Below are positions 1 to 8,252 of a stretch of DNA of 64,000 nt, in pieces; within the stretch, counting starts at the first letter, position 1, and each line of letters starts with the position of its first letter. The DNA is from Streptacidiphilus neutrinimicus (lineage in GTDB: Bacteria; Actinomycetota; Actinomycetes; Streptomycetales; Streptomycetaceae): NCBI RefSeq assembly GCF_000787815.1, contig NZ_BBPO01000022.1, positions 3,907 to 67,906 of the forward strand. The letters are read 5' to 3'. The notes under the pieces are model-generated. The model made no database searches, was not told where the DNA came from, and saw only the letters and a list, made by a program, of their open reading frames with translations. The position numbers and the translations under genes were made by a program.

Positions 1-261
1 GAGCAGCGCCGCCCGCACCCGCGCGCCGCGCCGGGCCAGCCGCGCGCCGGCGTAGAGCGCGTCGCCGCCGTTGTCGCCGCTGCCCGCCAGGACCAGCACC
101 CGGCTCGCGTAGACGCGGCCAGGCACGCCGTCGCGCAGCAGCTCCGCGCAGGTGGCGGCGAGTCCCGCGGCCGCCCGTTGCATCAGCGTGCCCTCGGGCA
201 GACGGGCCATCAGCTCGCCCTCGGCCGCCCGGACCCACTCCACCGCATGTGCTCGACGCAT
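1..261 (-). CDS. nnrE: NAD(P)H-hydrate epimerase, N-terminal part (cut by window edge)
   Basis: The first 87 codons are visible, starting at ATG 259-261 and running open to base 1. The N-terminal sequence begins MRRAHAVEWVRAAE and contains VLAGSGDNGGDALYAG, the nucleotide-binding signature of the YjeF N-terminal (NAXE) family. That family epimerises damaged R-NAD(P)HX so a partner dehydratase can repair it. In actinobacteria the protein is usually a fusion of epimerase and ADP-dependent dehydratase, but the second half would lie outside the window. It follows acpS by 30 bp on the same strand, a common acpS-nnr arrangement. The family call is firm; completeness and bifunctionality cannot be seen. 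Confidence 0.85.
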   Translation of the reverse strand, partial: MRRAHAVEWVRAAEGELMARLPEGTLMQRAAAGLAATCAELLRDGVPGRVYASRVLVLAGSGDNGGDALYAGARLARRGARVRAALL

Positions 262-291
262 GCCCGTCCGCTCCTTCGAGGCCCTGGAGGC

Positions 292-660
292 TCAACCCTC
301 GGCGATCACCACCGCCGACGCTACGCCCGCGTCGTGACTGAGGGAGAGATGCCACGACTTCACGCCCAGGCGCGCCGCGCACGCGGCGACCGTGCCGCGG
401 ACGGTCAGCACCGGGCGTCCGGTCGTCTCGGTGCGCACCTCGGCGTCGGTCCACTCCAGGTTGCCCGGCGCGCCGAGGGCCTTGGCCAGGGCCTCCTTCG
501 CGGCGAACCGGGCCGCGAGCGAGGCGATGCCGCGCCGCTCCCCGCTGGGCAGCAGCAGCTCGTCGGGGGTGAAGAGGCGGTCGGCCATCGCGGGGGTGCG
601 CTGCAGCGACTCCTCGAAACGTCTGATCTCCGCGACGTCGATGCCGACTCCGATGATCAT
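292..660 (-). CDS. acpS: holo-[acyl-carrier-protein] synthase AcpS
   Basis: This 122-residue protein matches the usual AcpS length (about 120). AcpS moves 4'-phosphopantetheine from CoA to the serine of acyl carrier proteins. The N-terminus [15 protein letters not shown] holds the Mg-binding Asp8, and [13 protein letters not shown] holds the second metal ligand (Glu56). The [15 protein letters not shown] tail is also characteristic. It lies between glmS and the NAD(P)HX epimerase on the same strand, and a hairpin separates it from glmS. It supplies holo-ACP for fatty acid synthesis and possibly for polyketide synthases. Confidence 0.95.
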   Translation of the reverse strand: MIIGVGIDVAEIRRFEESLQRTPAMADRLFTPDELLLPSGERRGIASLAARFAAKEALAKALGAPGNLEWTDAEVRTETTGRPVLTVRGTVAACAARLGVKSWHLSLSHDAGVASAVVIAEG

Positions 661-685
661 GCGACTGCTCCCAATCGACGAAGAA

Positions 686-716
686 GGGGTCCGGACGCGT
701 GGCGCGTCCGGACCCC
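686..716 (-). terminator. glmS rho-independent terminator
   Basis: A perfect 14-bp stem (GGGGTCCGGACGCG at 686-699 against 703-716) closes a 3-nt loop 18 bp past the glmS stop codon. On the minus strand it is followed by TTCTTCGTCG, a weak T-rich stretch. It separates glmS from acpS. Confidence 0.8.
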
Positions 717-734
717 CACTCTTTCAGGGACGGT

Positions 735-2603
735 CTACTCGACCGTCACCGACTTGGCCAGGTTGCGTGGCTGGTCGACCTCGTGGCCCTTGGCCGTGGC
801 CAGCTCGCAGGCGAAGACCTGCAGCGGGACGGTCGCGACCAGCGGCTGCAGCAGCGTCGGCGTCTGCGGGATGCGGACCAGGTGGTCGGCGTACGGCACG
901 ACCGCCTCGTCGCCCTCCTCCGCGATGACCAGGGTCTTCGCGCCGCGGGCGCGGATCTCCTGGATGTTGGAGACGATCTTGTCGTGCAGCACCGAGCGGC
1001 CGCGCGGCGACGGAACGACCACGACGACCGGCAGGCCCTCCTCGATCAGTGCGATCGGACCGTGCTTCAGCTCGCCTGCCGCGAAGCCCTCGGCGTGCAT
1101 GTAGGCGAGCTCCTTGAGCTTGAGCGCGCCCTCCAGCGCCACCGGGTAGCCCACGTGGCGGCCGAGGAACAGGACGGACTTGGCGTCGGCCAGGGAGCGG
1201 GCCAGCTCGCGGACCGGCTCCATGGTCTCCAGCACCTGCTCGACCTGACGCGGCGCGTCGGCGAGCTGGCGGATGACCTCGAAGATCTCGTCGCCCCACT
1301 TGGTGCCGCGGACCTGGCCCAGGTACAGGGCGACCAGGTAGCAGGCGACCAGCTGGGTCAGGAACGCCTTGGTGGAGGCGACGGCGACCTCGGGGCCGGC
1401 GTGGGTGTAGAGCACGGCGTCCGACTCGCGCGGAATCGTGGAGCCGTTGGTGTTGCAGATGGCCAGCACCTTGGCGCCCTGCTCACGGGCGTGACGCAGC
1501 GCCATCAGGGTGTCCATGGTCTCGCCGGACTGGGAGATGGCGATGACCAGGGTCTGCGCGTCGAGGATCGGGTCGCGGTAGCGGAACTCCGAGGCGACCT
1601 CGACCTCGCAGGGGATGCGGGTCCAGTGCTCGATCGCGTACTTGGCGATCATGCCGGCATGGAAGGCGGTGCCGCAGGCGACGATGACGACCTTGTCGAT
1701 CTCACGCAGGACCTGGTCGTCGATGCGCAGCTCGTCGAGGGTGAGCCGGCCGTCGGTGTCGATGCGGCCGAGGAGGGTGTCGGCGACGGCCTTCGGCTGC
1801 TCGGCGATCTCCTTGAGCATGAAGTAGTCGTAGCCGCCCTTCTCGGCGGCGGAGGCGTCCCAGTCCACGTGGTACTCGCGGAAGTCGCCCGGCTTGCCGT
1901 AGAAGTCGGTGATGGTGACGCCCTCACGGCGCAGCTCGACGACCTGGTCCTGGCCGAGCTCGATGGCCTCGCGGGTGTGCGCGATGAAGGCGGCCACGTC
2001 GGAGGCGAGAAAGTTCTCGCCCTCGCCGACGCCGACGACCAGCGGCGAGTTGCGGCGGGCCGCGACGACGACGCCCGCGGCGTCGGCGTGGGTGGCCACC
2101 AGGGTGAACGCGCCGTCCAGCTGGCGGCAGACGCCGCGCATGGCCTCGGCGAGGTCCAGCTCCGCGCCGCCTGCCCGCTGCGCGTCGACGGCCTCGGCCA
2201 GCAGGTGCGCGACGACCTCGGTGTCGGTCTCGGAGGCGAGCACGTGGCCGCGCTCGGTCAGCTCCAGGCGCAGCCGGGCGAAGTTCTCGATGATCCCGTT
2301 GTGCACGACGGCGACCTTGCCCGCGCCGCCCACGTGGGGGTGGGCGTTGGCGTCGGTCGGGCCGCCGTGGGTCGCCCAACGGGTGTGGCCTATCCCGACC
2401 GTGCCCGCGGCCAGGGGGGACTCGGCCAGCAGCGCCTCAAGATTGGCGAGCTTTCCGGCCTTCTTCGCGACCGCGAGGTCGCCTTCGGGGGTCTGCACGG
2501 CCACACCGGCCGAGTCGTATCCCCGGTACTCCAGGCGCCGCAGCCCGGACAGGACGACGTCCAGGGCGGGCTGCTCGCCCACGTAACCAACGATTCCGCA
2601 CAT
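735..2603 (-). CDS. glmS: glutamine--fructose-6-phosphate aminotransferase (isomerizing) GlmS
   Basis: This 622-residue enzyme makes glucosamine-6-phosphate from fructose-6-phosphate and glutamine, the first committed step to UDP-GlcNAc. Processing of the initiator Met from MCGIVGYVG exposes the catalytic Cys of the N-terminal glutaminase domain. Two SIS sugar-isomerase domains follow (SQSGETMDT marks the first), and the protein ends in the family-typical KSVTVE. ATG 2601-2603 lies 6 nt after the hexamer TAAGCT (2610-2615 on the minus strand) with no Shine-Dalgarno sequence, so the mRNA may be leaderless. glmM, the next step in the pathway, lies 7.6 kb away. No glmS ribozyme-like structure was recognised in the short upstream region. 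Confidence 0.97.
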   Translation of the reverse strand: MCGIVGYVGEQPALDVVLSGLRRLEYRGYDSAGVAVQTPEGDLAVAKKAGKLANLEALLAESPLAAGTVGIGHTRWATHGGPTDANAHPHVGGAGKVAVVHNGIIENFARLRLELTERGHVLASETDTEVVAHLLAEAVDAQRAGGAELDLAEAMRGVCRQLDGAFTLVATHADAAGVVVAARRNSPLVVGVGEGENFLASDVAAFIAHTREAIELGQDQVVELRREGVTITDFYGKPGDFREYHVDWDASAAEKGGYDYFMLKEIAEQPKAVADTLLGRIDTDGRLTLDELRIDDQVLREIDKVVIVACGTAFHAGMIAKYAIEHWTRIPCEVEVASEFRYRDPILDAQTLVIAISQSGETMDTLMALRHAREQGAKVLAICNTNGSTIPRESDAVLYTHAGPEVAVASTKAFLTQLVACYLVALYLGQVRGTKWGDEIFEVIRQLADAPRQVEQVLETMEPVRELARSLADAKSVLFLGRHVGYPVALEGALKLKELAYMHAEGFAAGELKHGPIALIEEGLPVVVVVPSPRGRSVLHDKIVSNIQEIRARGAKTLVIAEEGDEAVVPYADHLVRIPQTPTLLQPLVATVPLQVFACELATAKGHEVDQPRNLAKSVTVE

Positions 2604-2609
2604 CGCCCC

Positions 2610-2615
2610 AGCTTA
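2610..2615 (-). promoter_or_regulatory. glmS -10 element, leaderless arrangement
   Basis: TAAGCT on the minus strand fits the actinobacterial -10 consensus TANNNT and sits 6 nt before the glmS ATG. No -35 was convincing. A second possible promoter (TTGTAA, 17 nt, CAATTT) lies further upstream near 2650-2680, so a leadered transcript is also possible. Confidence 0.45.
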
Positions 2616-2809
2616 AGGCCCACTCGCGGAGCCCTCGCCTCCGCTCGTGGGCCGAAATTGCGACGAGGCTCACAGCTTTACAAGGGACATAAGAGACAAG
2701 CGTTGGCAAAAGGGGGACTGACGGCCGATCGTGACGCCCGGTCAGCCCGCACGCCCGTCGATCGGCTTGTGCGCGGCTGCGCACTCCTGTGCCCGGCACA
2801 ATGGGGCCC

Positions 2810-5800
2810 GTGCGGATTCGACTGCTCGGCCCCCTGTCCCTCACCGGCCCCGACGGCGACGCCGTCGACCTGAAGGGCGAACGCCTCCGCACCCTGCTCG
2901 TCGCCCTGGCGCTGACCGACGGCAGGCCCGTCTCGGTGCGCGCGCTGACCGAGACCCTCTGGCCCGACGAGCCGCCGGCCAACCCCGCCAACGCCGTGCA
3001 GGCGCTCGCCTCGCGGCTGCGCGCCGCGCTCGGCCGCGACGCGGTCGAGCTCACCCCGGCCGGCTACCGCCTGGGCCTCGACACGGACGTGGCCCAGTTC
3101 TCCCTTCTGCTCCGGGCCGGGGAGCACCGGCGCGCGCTCGCGCTGTGGCGCGGCGAGCCCGACCTCCCCGGCCACCCCGACGAGGTGCTCCGGCTGCGGT
3201 CGCTGTGGCGGTCGGCACAGGACGAGGTGGTCGACGCCGACCTCGCCGAAGGGAACGGCGAGCCGCACATCCCCGCGCTGCGCGCGGCCGTCGCCGCCGA
3301 GCCGCTGCGCGAACGCCCGCGCGCCCAGCTGCTGCGCGCGCTGCACCAGGCGGGACGGGACGCGGAGGCGCTGGCCGAGTACGAGCAGGCCCGCACCGTC
3401 CTCGCGGAGCAGTTGGGCGCCGACCCCTCCCCGCTGCTGAGGGACGCCCACCTGGCCGTCCTCGCCGGGCCCTTCGCCGCAGGGTCGCCGGCCGCCCCGT
3501 CCCCGTCAGGCCAGCCCCCGACCGCCCAGCCCCCGTCGGGCCTATCCCCTTCGGCCCAGCGCCTGTCGGCGGAGCCGGGCGCCCGGCACGCCCTGCCCGC
3601 CGCGCTGACCAGCTTCCTCGGCCGCGACGCGGAGGTCGCCGCCGTGCGCGCGGACCTCGCCGTCTCCCGACTGGTCACCCTCATCGGCCCCGGCGGCGCG
3701 GGCAAGACGCGGCTGGCCGTCGAGTCCGCCCGCAGCCACCCCACCCCGCTGCGCCTGGTCGAGCTGGCCCCGGTCAAGGACCCGGCCGACCTCGCGGGCA
3801 CCGTGGCGGCGACGCTGCACTGGCGCGAGACCGTCCCGTCGCGCACTCACCCGGGCGGCAACCCGGCGGACGTCACCGAGCGGCTGATCAACGTCATCGG
3901 CGCGACCGAGCTGCTGCTGATCCTGGACAACTGCGAGCACCTGATCGACGCGGCCGCCGCGCTGGCCGCGCGGCTGCTCGCCGCCTGCCCGCATCTGCGG
4001 ATCCTGGCCACCAGCCGGGAGCCGCTGGCCATCACCGGCGAGCGGCTGCGGCCGGTGCCGCCGCTCGCGCTGCCGGAGAGAACGTCCCTCGACGGCGCCG
4101 CGCGCGACGACGTCAGGCCCGCCAGGGCGTCCCACGACTACCCCGCCGTCCGGCTCTTCCTCGACCGCGCCCTCGCCGTACGGCCCGGCTGGACGCCGAC
4201 CGACGCCGAGCTCGCCACGGTGGTGACCGTCTGCCGCGCGCTGGACGGCCAGCCGCTCGCGATCGAGCTGGCCGCGGCGCGCATGCGCTCGCTGGACCCG
4301 CAGGGCATCGCCGACCGGCTGACCCAGCGGTTCCGGCTGCTGACCGGCGGCAGCCGGGACGCGCTGCCGCGCCACCGCACGCTGCGCGCCGTCGTCGACT
4401 GGAGCTGGGACCTGCTGGAGGCGCCGGAACGCGCCCTGCTCGCCCGCCTCTCCGTCTTCTCCGGCCCGGCGGCCCTCGACGCGGTGGAACGTATCTGCCA
4501 CACGGCGCAGCTGACCGAGGACCAGGTCTTCGACGTGCTCGCCTCCCTGGTCGACAAGTCGCTGGTGGTCCGCAGCGACTCCGGCCGCTACCGGCTGCTG
4601 GAGACCATCCGCGTCTACGCCGCCGAGCGCCTGGAGGAGGAGGGGGCCGCCACCGCCACCCGGGACGCGCACGCCGCCCACCACCTCGCCCTCGCCGAGC
4701 GGAACGAGCCCGAGCTCTACGGCCCCGGCCAGATCGCCGTCCTCGCAGCCTTCAACGCCGCACACGACGACCTGATCGCGGCCCTGCGCTGGTCCGTCGA
4801 GCGCCGCGACGCGGACACCGCGAACCGCCTGGTGGCCGCGCTCGGCTGGTACCTGTGGCGGCGCGGTGACCAGGGCGAGCACCTGCCGCTGGTGCACCAG
4901 GCGCTGGAGCTGCCCGCCGCCGACGTCGCGCCGCTGCCGCGCGCGATCGCCTCCGGCATCACGGCCCTCTACGCCCTCGACACGGACTGGATGCTGGCCT
5001 CGTCCCTGGAGATGCTCCACCAGGCGACGGCCCTGCGCGACGCCCTGCCGGCCCCCGCCGTCCACCCGCTGCTGCCACTGCTCGACATCATGACCGCCCT
5101 CTTCGAGCAGGAGGACTGGACCGTCACCGGTATGGCCCGGGGCCTTCTCGACGCCCCGCACCCGTGGGTCCGGGCCACCGGCCGGCTCTTCTTCGGCTTC
5201 GCGCTGCAGAACGACGGCCGTGCCGAGGAGGCCGAGGCCGCCCTGCGCGCGGCCTCCGAGCAGTTCCGCGAGGTCGGCGACCTGTGGGGGCGCTCCTTCT
5301 GCTGCTCGGGGCTGGCCGACTACGCGCTGTGGCGCGGCGAGGTGGACTCCGCTGTGGCGCTGTGGCAGCAGGCCATCGAGTTCGAGCAGCGGATGGGCGT
5401 CAATGCCGACGCGCCCGACTACCGGGCCCGCATGATCGCCGCACGGTACTCCGACGCCGAGAGCGCCGAGGCCGTCGCCGCGCTGGAGCGGCTGGTCGTG
5501 GCCGTGCGCGCCAACGGCGCCTGGTCACCCCTGCTGGTCACCCACAGCGCGCTGGCGAGCGCCTACCGGCGCACGGGAACGCCGGAACGGGGCCTGCCAC
5601 TGCTGGAGGAGGCGCTGGGCCTGCTGCACCACCGGATCAACGGACTGCCGCAGATGAGGTCGGTGCTGCTGACCGAGCTCGGCCTCACCCTCGGCGCCTG
5701 CGACCGGCTCGACGAGGCGGCCGACGCCCACACCGACGCGCTGCGCGCCGCCGCCGAGTCCTACGACGGGCCGATCGTGGCCGCCGCCCTCCAGGGCTTC

Positions 5801-6061
5801 GGCGACCTGGCGCTGCGTCAGGGCGACCCGGAACGCGCGGCGTACCTGCTCGGCTCCGCGCACGGCCAGCGCGGCGTGCCGGACCGCTCCTCCCCCGAAC
5901 TGGCCGCCAACCGCGAGGCCGCACGGGCCGCGCTCGGCGCGGAGCGCTTCGAGGCGGCCTACGCGCGCGGCCGGGCGAGCTCACGTGCGGAGCTGCTCGA
6001 CCAGCTCGGTCTGGGCGACGTGCGCCCGGCCGGGGTCAGGAGCGCCGCGGACACGCCCTGA
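2810..6061 (+). CDS. AfsR/SARP-family transcriptional regulator (OmpR-type HTH, BTAD, NB-ARC, TPR)
   Basis: This 1083-residue regulator has the AfsR-like layout. A winged-helix DNA-binding domain occupies about residues 1-85 (RIRLLGPLSL to YRLGLD), a BTAD domain about 90-230 and a Pro/Ser-rich linker follows. The NTPase domain has Walker A GPGGAGKT near 292-299 and Walker B LLLILDNCEHL near 370. A TPR-like helical C-terminus completes it. Such proteins sense a signal through NTP binding and activate promoters, often of antibiotic clusters. GTG 2810 is preferred because the family starts at MRIRLLGPL and CACAAT (2797-2802) lies 7 nt upstream. In-frame starts at 2789 (GTG) and 2801 (ATG) are alternatives. 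It is divergent from glmS. No biosynthetic cluster is in view, so its targets are unknown. Confidence 0.9.
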   Translation: MRIRLLGPLSLTGPDGDAVDLKGERLRTLLVALALTDGRPVSVRALTETLWPDEPPANPANAVQALASRLRAALGRDAVELTPAGYRLGLDTDVAQFSLLLRAGEHRRALALWRGEPDLPGHPDEVLRLRSLWRSAQDEVVDADLAEGNGEPHIPALRAAVAAEPLRERPRAQLLRALHQAGRDAEALAEYEQARTVLAEQLGADPSPLLRDAHLAVLAGPFAAGSPAAPSPSGQPPTAQPPSGLSPSAQRLSAEPGARHALPAALTSFLGRDAEVAAVRADLAVSRLVTLIGPGGAGKTRLAVESARSHPTPLRLVELAPVKDPADLAGTVAATLHWRETVPSRTHPGGNPADVTERLINVIGATELLLILDNCEHLIDAAAALAARLLAACPHLRILATSREPLAITGERLRPVPPLALPERTSLDGAARDDVRPARASHDYPAVRLFLDRALAVRPGWTPTDAELATVVTVCRALDGQPLAIELAAARMRSLDPQGIADRLTQRFRLLTGGSRDALPRHRTLRAVVDWSWDLLEAPERALLARLSVFSGPAALDAVERICHTAQLTEDQVFDVLASLVDKSLVVRSDSGRYRLLETIRVYAAERLEEEGAATATRDAHAAHHLALAERNEPELYGPGQIAVLAAFNAAHDDLIAALRWSVERRDADTANRLVAALGWYLWRRGDQGEHLPLVHQALELPAADVAPLPRAIASGITALYALDTDWMLASSLEMLHQATALRDALPAPAVHPLLPLLDIMTALFEQEDWTVTGMARGLLDAPHPWVRATGRLFFGFALQNDGRAEEAEAALRAASEQFREVGDLWGRSFCCSGLADYALWRGEVDSAVALWQQAIEFEQRMGVNADAPDYRARMIAARYSDAESAEAVAALERLVVAVRANGAWSPLLVTHSALASAYRRTGTPERGLPLLEEALGLLHHRINGLPQMRSVLLTELGLTLGACDRLDEAADAHTDALRAAAESYDGPIVAAALQGFGDLALRQGDPERAAYLLGSAHGQRGVPDRSSPELAANREAARAALGAERFEAAYARGRASSRAELLDQLGLGDVRPAGVRSAADTP

Positions 6062-6074
6062 CCGGCCCGCGGCC

Positions 6075-6632
6075 TCACCCGCGCGAGCCCTGGAGGCTCC
6101 GCAGCGCCCCGTCGAGCGCGCCGAGCGCCACCTGCCAGGACTCCTCCGTCGGCCGCCCGAGCCGGAACCGGTTCGCCGCCTCCAGGGTGACCCAGCCGTG
6201 CAGCGTGCTGCACAGCAGACGGACGGCGTCGATCCGCGCCGTGTCGTCCAGCGCGTAGCCGCGCAGCAGTGCCGCGCACGCGGCCACCACACGCTGACCG
6301 CCCTCGGACTCGACCGGGAGCTGGGTCGCCGCGTACCGCCCGGGACGCCCCTGCGCGAAGTCGCGGTAGGCGTTCGCGAAGGCCGCGAGCGCGGCGCGCC
6401 CCGCGCGGCCGGCCACCGCCTCGCCGAGCGCGTCCGCGAGCTCGTCCGCCGCCAGCGCGGCGACCCGCTCCCGCAGCTCGGCGAGGTTGCGCACGTGCGC
6501 GTAGAGGCTGGCGTCCGCGACGCCCACCCGGCGGGCCACCGCGGCGACGGTGAGCTTCTCGAAGCCGGCCTCGTCGGCCAGGTCCGCCGCCTCGCGGGCG
6601 ACCCGGTCCGCGGTCAGGCCCATGCGTGCCAA
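6075..6632 (-). CDS. TetR/AcrR-family transcriptional regulator (WHG-type C-terminus)
   Basis: This is a 185-residue TetR-type repressor. Its N-terminal helix-turn-helix is visible in LTVAAVARRVGVADASLYAHV (about residues 27-47). The C-terminal ligand domain contains LHGWVTLEA, the hallmark of the TetR WHG subfamily. TTG 6630-6632 has GGAGG 7 nt upstream; ATG 6623 is the alternative but lies far from that site. It is divergent from the FBP zinc-finger gene, and the CCTAGG dyad between them (6667-6681) is the likely operator. It probably regulates itself and that neighbour; the ligand is unknown. It ends 14 bp from the AfsR-like gene, convergently. Confidence 0.85.
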   Translation of the reverse strand: MARMGLTADRVAREAADLADEAGFEKLTVAAVARRVGVADASLYAHVRNLAELRERVAALAADELADALGEAVAGRAGRAALAAFANAYRDFAQGRPGRYAATQLPVESEGGQRVVAACAALLRGYALDDTARIDAVRLLCSTLHGWVTLEAANRFRLGRPTEESWQVALGALDGALRSLQGSRG

Positions 6633-6666
6633 CGAGCACCCTCCACCTATAGCTGTTAATCATTTG

Positions 6667-6681
6667 CCTAGGGCTCCTAGG
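6667..6681. promoter_or_regulatory. candidate TetR operator in the TetR/FBP intergenic region
   Basis: Two copies of the self-palindromic CCTAGG (6667-6672 and 6676-6681) are separated by GCT, giving a 15-bp site with near-perfect two-fold symmetry. It lies midway between the divergent TetR start (6632) and FBP start (6701), just upstream of the FBP -10 hexamer TACCGT (6688-6693). Binding here could block both promoters. Confidence 0.6.
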
Positions 6682-6700
6682 AAAGCCTACCGTCGGAACC

Positions 6701-7198
6701 ATGCAGAAGCTCACCGAATCCCGGATCCGCGAGTCGTTCGTCAACTGCACCAAGGGCGAGGCCGCCCGCCTCCACATCCCCCGGGACCTGGACGAGCGTC
6801 CCTTCGCCGACCTCGACTTCCTCGGGTGGCGCGACCCGGGCGCGCCCGACCGCTGCGCGCTGGTCGCGGAGCGGCCGGACGGCTCGCTCGTCGGCATCGC
6901 CCTGCGCTTCCCGCCGCCGCAGCGCGGCTTCCTGCAGCGCAGCCTCTGCTCACTGTGCCTGACCACGCACCCCCGCAGCGGCGTCTCGCTGCTGACCGCC
7001 CGGCGCGCGGGCAAGGCCGGCCGGGAGGGCAACTCCGTCGGCCTCTACATGTGCACCGATCTCGCCTGCTCGCTCTACGTCCGGGGCCTCAAGCAGGCCG
7101 AGCCGGGGGCCCGGTTCGAGGAGTCGCTCAGCCAGGAGGAGCAGATCGAGCGCCTGAACACCAAGCTCGACGACTTCCTCGACAAGGTCCTGAGGTGA
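6701..7198 (+). CDS. FBP domain-containing treble-clef zinc-finger protein (EF-G-binding FusB-like C-terminal domain)
   Basis: This 165-residue protein matches the FBP_C (PF16571-like) family. Cys pairs in RSLCSLCLTTHPRSG and MCTDLACSLYVRG form the treble-clef zinc finger. In FusB-type proteins the same fold docks on EF-G and the ribosome and helps EF-G turnover. Actinobacterial members are stand-alone and uncharacterised, so a ribosome or EF-G role is inference. TACCGT sits 7 nt before the ATG with no Shine-Dalgarno sequence, suggesting a leaderless mRNA. It is divergent from a TetR regulator across a palindromic site. The C-terminal third is acidic and helical (SQEEQIERLNTKLDDFLDKV). Confidence 0.8.
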   Translation: MQKLTESRIRESFVNCTKGEAARLHIPRDLDERPFADLDFLGWRDPGAPDRCALVAERPDGSLVGIALRFPPPQRGFLQRSLCSLCLTTHPRSGVSLLTARRAGKAGREGNSVGLYMCTDLACSLYVRGLKQAEPGARFEESLSQEEQIERLNTKLDDFLDKVLR

Positions 7199-7264
7199 AC
7201 ACGAGCGCGCTTTGAGACATATCTCTCGGCGCGGACCTTCCGGTACTCGGCAGACAATAGGACG

Positions 7265-8245
7265 GTGCCCCCAACGCTGGAAGCCCAACGCCGCGCCGAC
7301 GCGTCCCCCTTCGTCGACCTCGACCGCGCGGAGTGGAGCGCGCTCCACGAGCGCACGCCGCTGCCGCTGACCGCCGCCGAGCTGGAGCGGCTGCGCGGTC
7401 TCGGCGACGTCATCGACCTGCAGGAGGTCCAGGACGTCTACCTGCCGCTGTCACGGCTGCTGAACCTGTACGTGACGGCCACGGGCGCGCTCAGAGGCGC
7501 GCTCAACGACTTCCTCGACAGCAACGAGCACACCCACACCCAGTCCGGCACACCGTTCGTCATCGGCGTGGCCGGCTCCGTGGCCGTCGGCAAGTCCACG
7601 ACGGCCCGCCTGCTGCAGGCCATGCTGGCCCGCTGGCCCGAGCACCCTCGCGTCGAGCTGGTCACCACCGACGGCTTCCTGCTGCCCAACGCCGAGCTGC
7701 GCCGCCGCGGCCTGATGTCCCGCAAGGGCTTCCCCGAGTCCTACGACCGCCGCGCGCTGACCCGCTTCGTCGCCGACGTGAAGTCGGGCAAGGAGGAGGT
7801 CACCGCGCCGGTCTACTCGCACCTCGTCTACGACATCGTCGAGGACGAGCGGCTGACCGTGCACCGCCCCGACATCCTCATCATCGAGGGCCTCAACGTG
7901 CTGCAGCCCGCCCTGCCGGGGCAGGACGGGCGCACGCGGGTCGCGGTGGCGGACTTCTTCGACTTCTCCATCTACGTCGACGCCCGCCCGGACGACATCG
8001 AGACGTGGTACCTGGACCGCTTCCGCAAGCTGCGCCAGACGGCGTTCCAGAACCCGGAGTCCTACTTCCGCCGCTACGCCGAGGTCCCGGAGGCCGAGGC
8101 GCTCGACTACGCCCGCCACCTGTGGCGCACGATCAACCGCCCCAACCTCGTCGAGAACGTGGCCCCGACCCGGGGCCGCGCCGACCTCGTCCTGCGCAAG
8201 GGCCCGGACCACAAGGTCCAGCGGGTCAGCCTGCGCAAGCTCTGA
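7265..8245 (+). CDS. coaA: pantothenate kinase, type I (CoaA)
   Basis: This 326-residue type I (prokaryotic, P-loop) pantothenate kinase catalyses the first and rate-limiting step of CoA synthesis. The P-loop GSVAVGKST is at residues 104-112. [28 protein letters not shown] and IIEGLNVLQ are family signatures, and the length is normal. The start is GTG 7265; GACAAT (7253-7258) lies 6 nt upstream with no Shine-Dalgarno sequence, so a leaderless transcript is likely. CoA made here feeds AcpS, encoded in the same window. It converges with the small membrane-protein gene that ends 8 bp downstream. Confidence 0.96.
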   Translation: MPPTLEAQRRADASPFVDLDRAEWSALHERTPLPLTAAELERLRGLGDVIDLQEVQDVYLPLSRLLNLYVTATGALRGALNDFLDSNEHTHTQSGTPFVIGVAGSVAVGKSTTARLLQAMLARWPEHPRVELVTTDGFLLPNAELRRRGLMSRKGFPESYDRRALTRFVADVKSGKEEVTAPVYSHLVYDIVEDERLTVHRPDILIIEGLNVLQPALPGQDGRTRVAVADFFDFSIYVDARPDDIETWYLDRFRKLRQTAFQNPESYFRRYAEVPEAEALDYARHLWRTINRPNLVENVAPTRGRADLVLRKGPDHKVQRVSLRKL

Positions 8246-8252
8246 CCGCGCC

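Noticed and set aside
2604-2810. glmS ribozyme or riboswitch upstream of glmS
   Set aside because: The predicted glmS transcript is leaderless or short, and no ribozyme core was recognised; this element is known from Gram-positives with low GC.
699-2873. A 724-codon plus-strand frame opposite glmS
   Set aside because: glmS is certain on the minus strand; the opposite frame is a codon-bias shadow.
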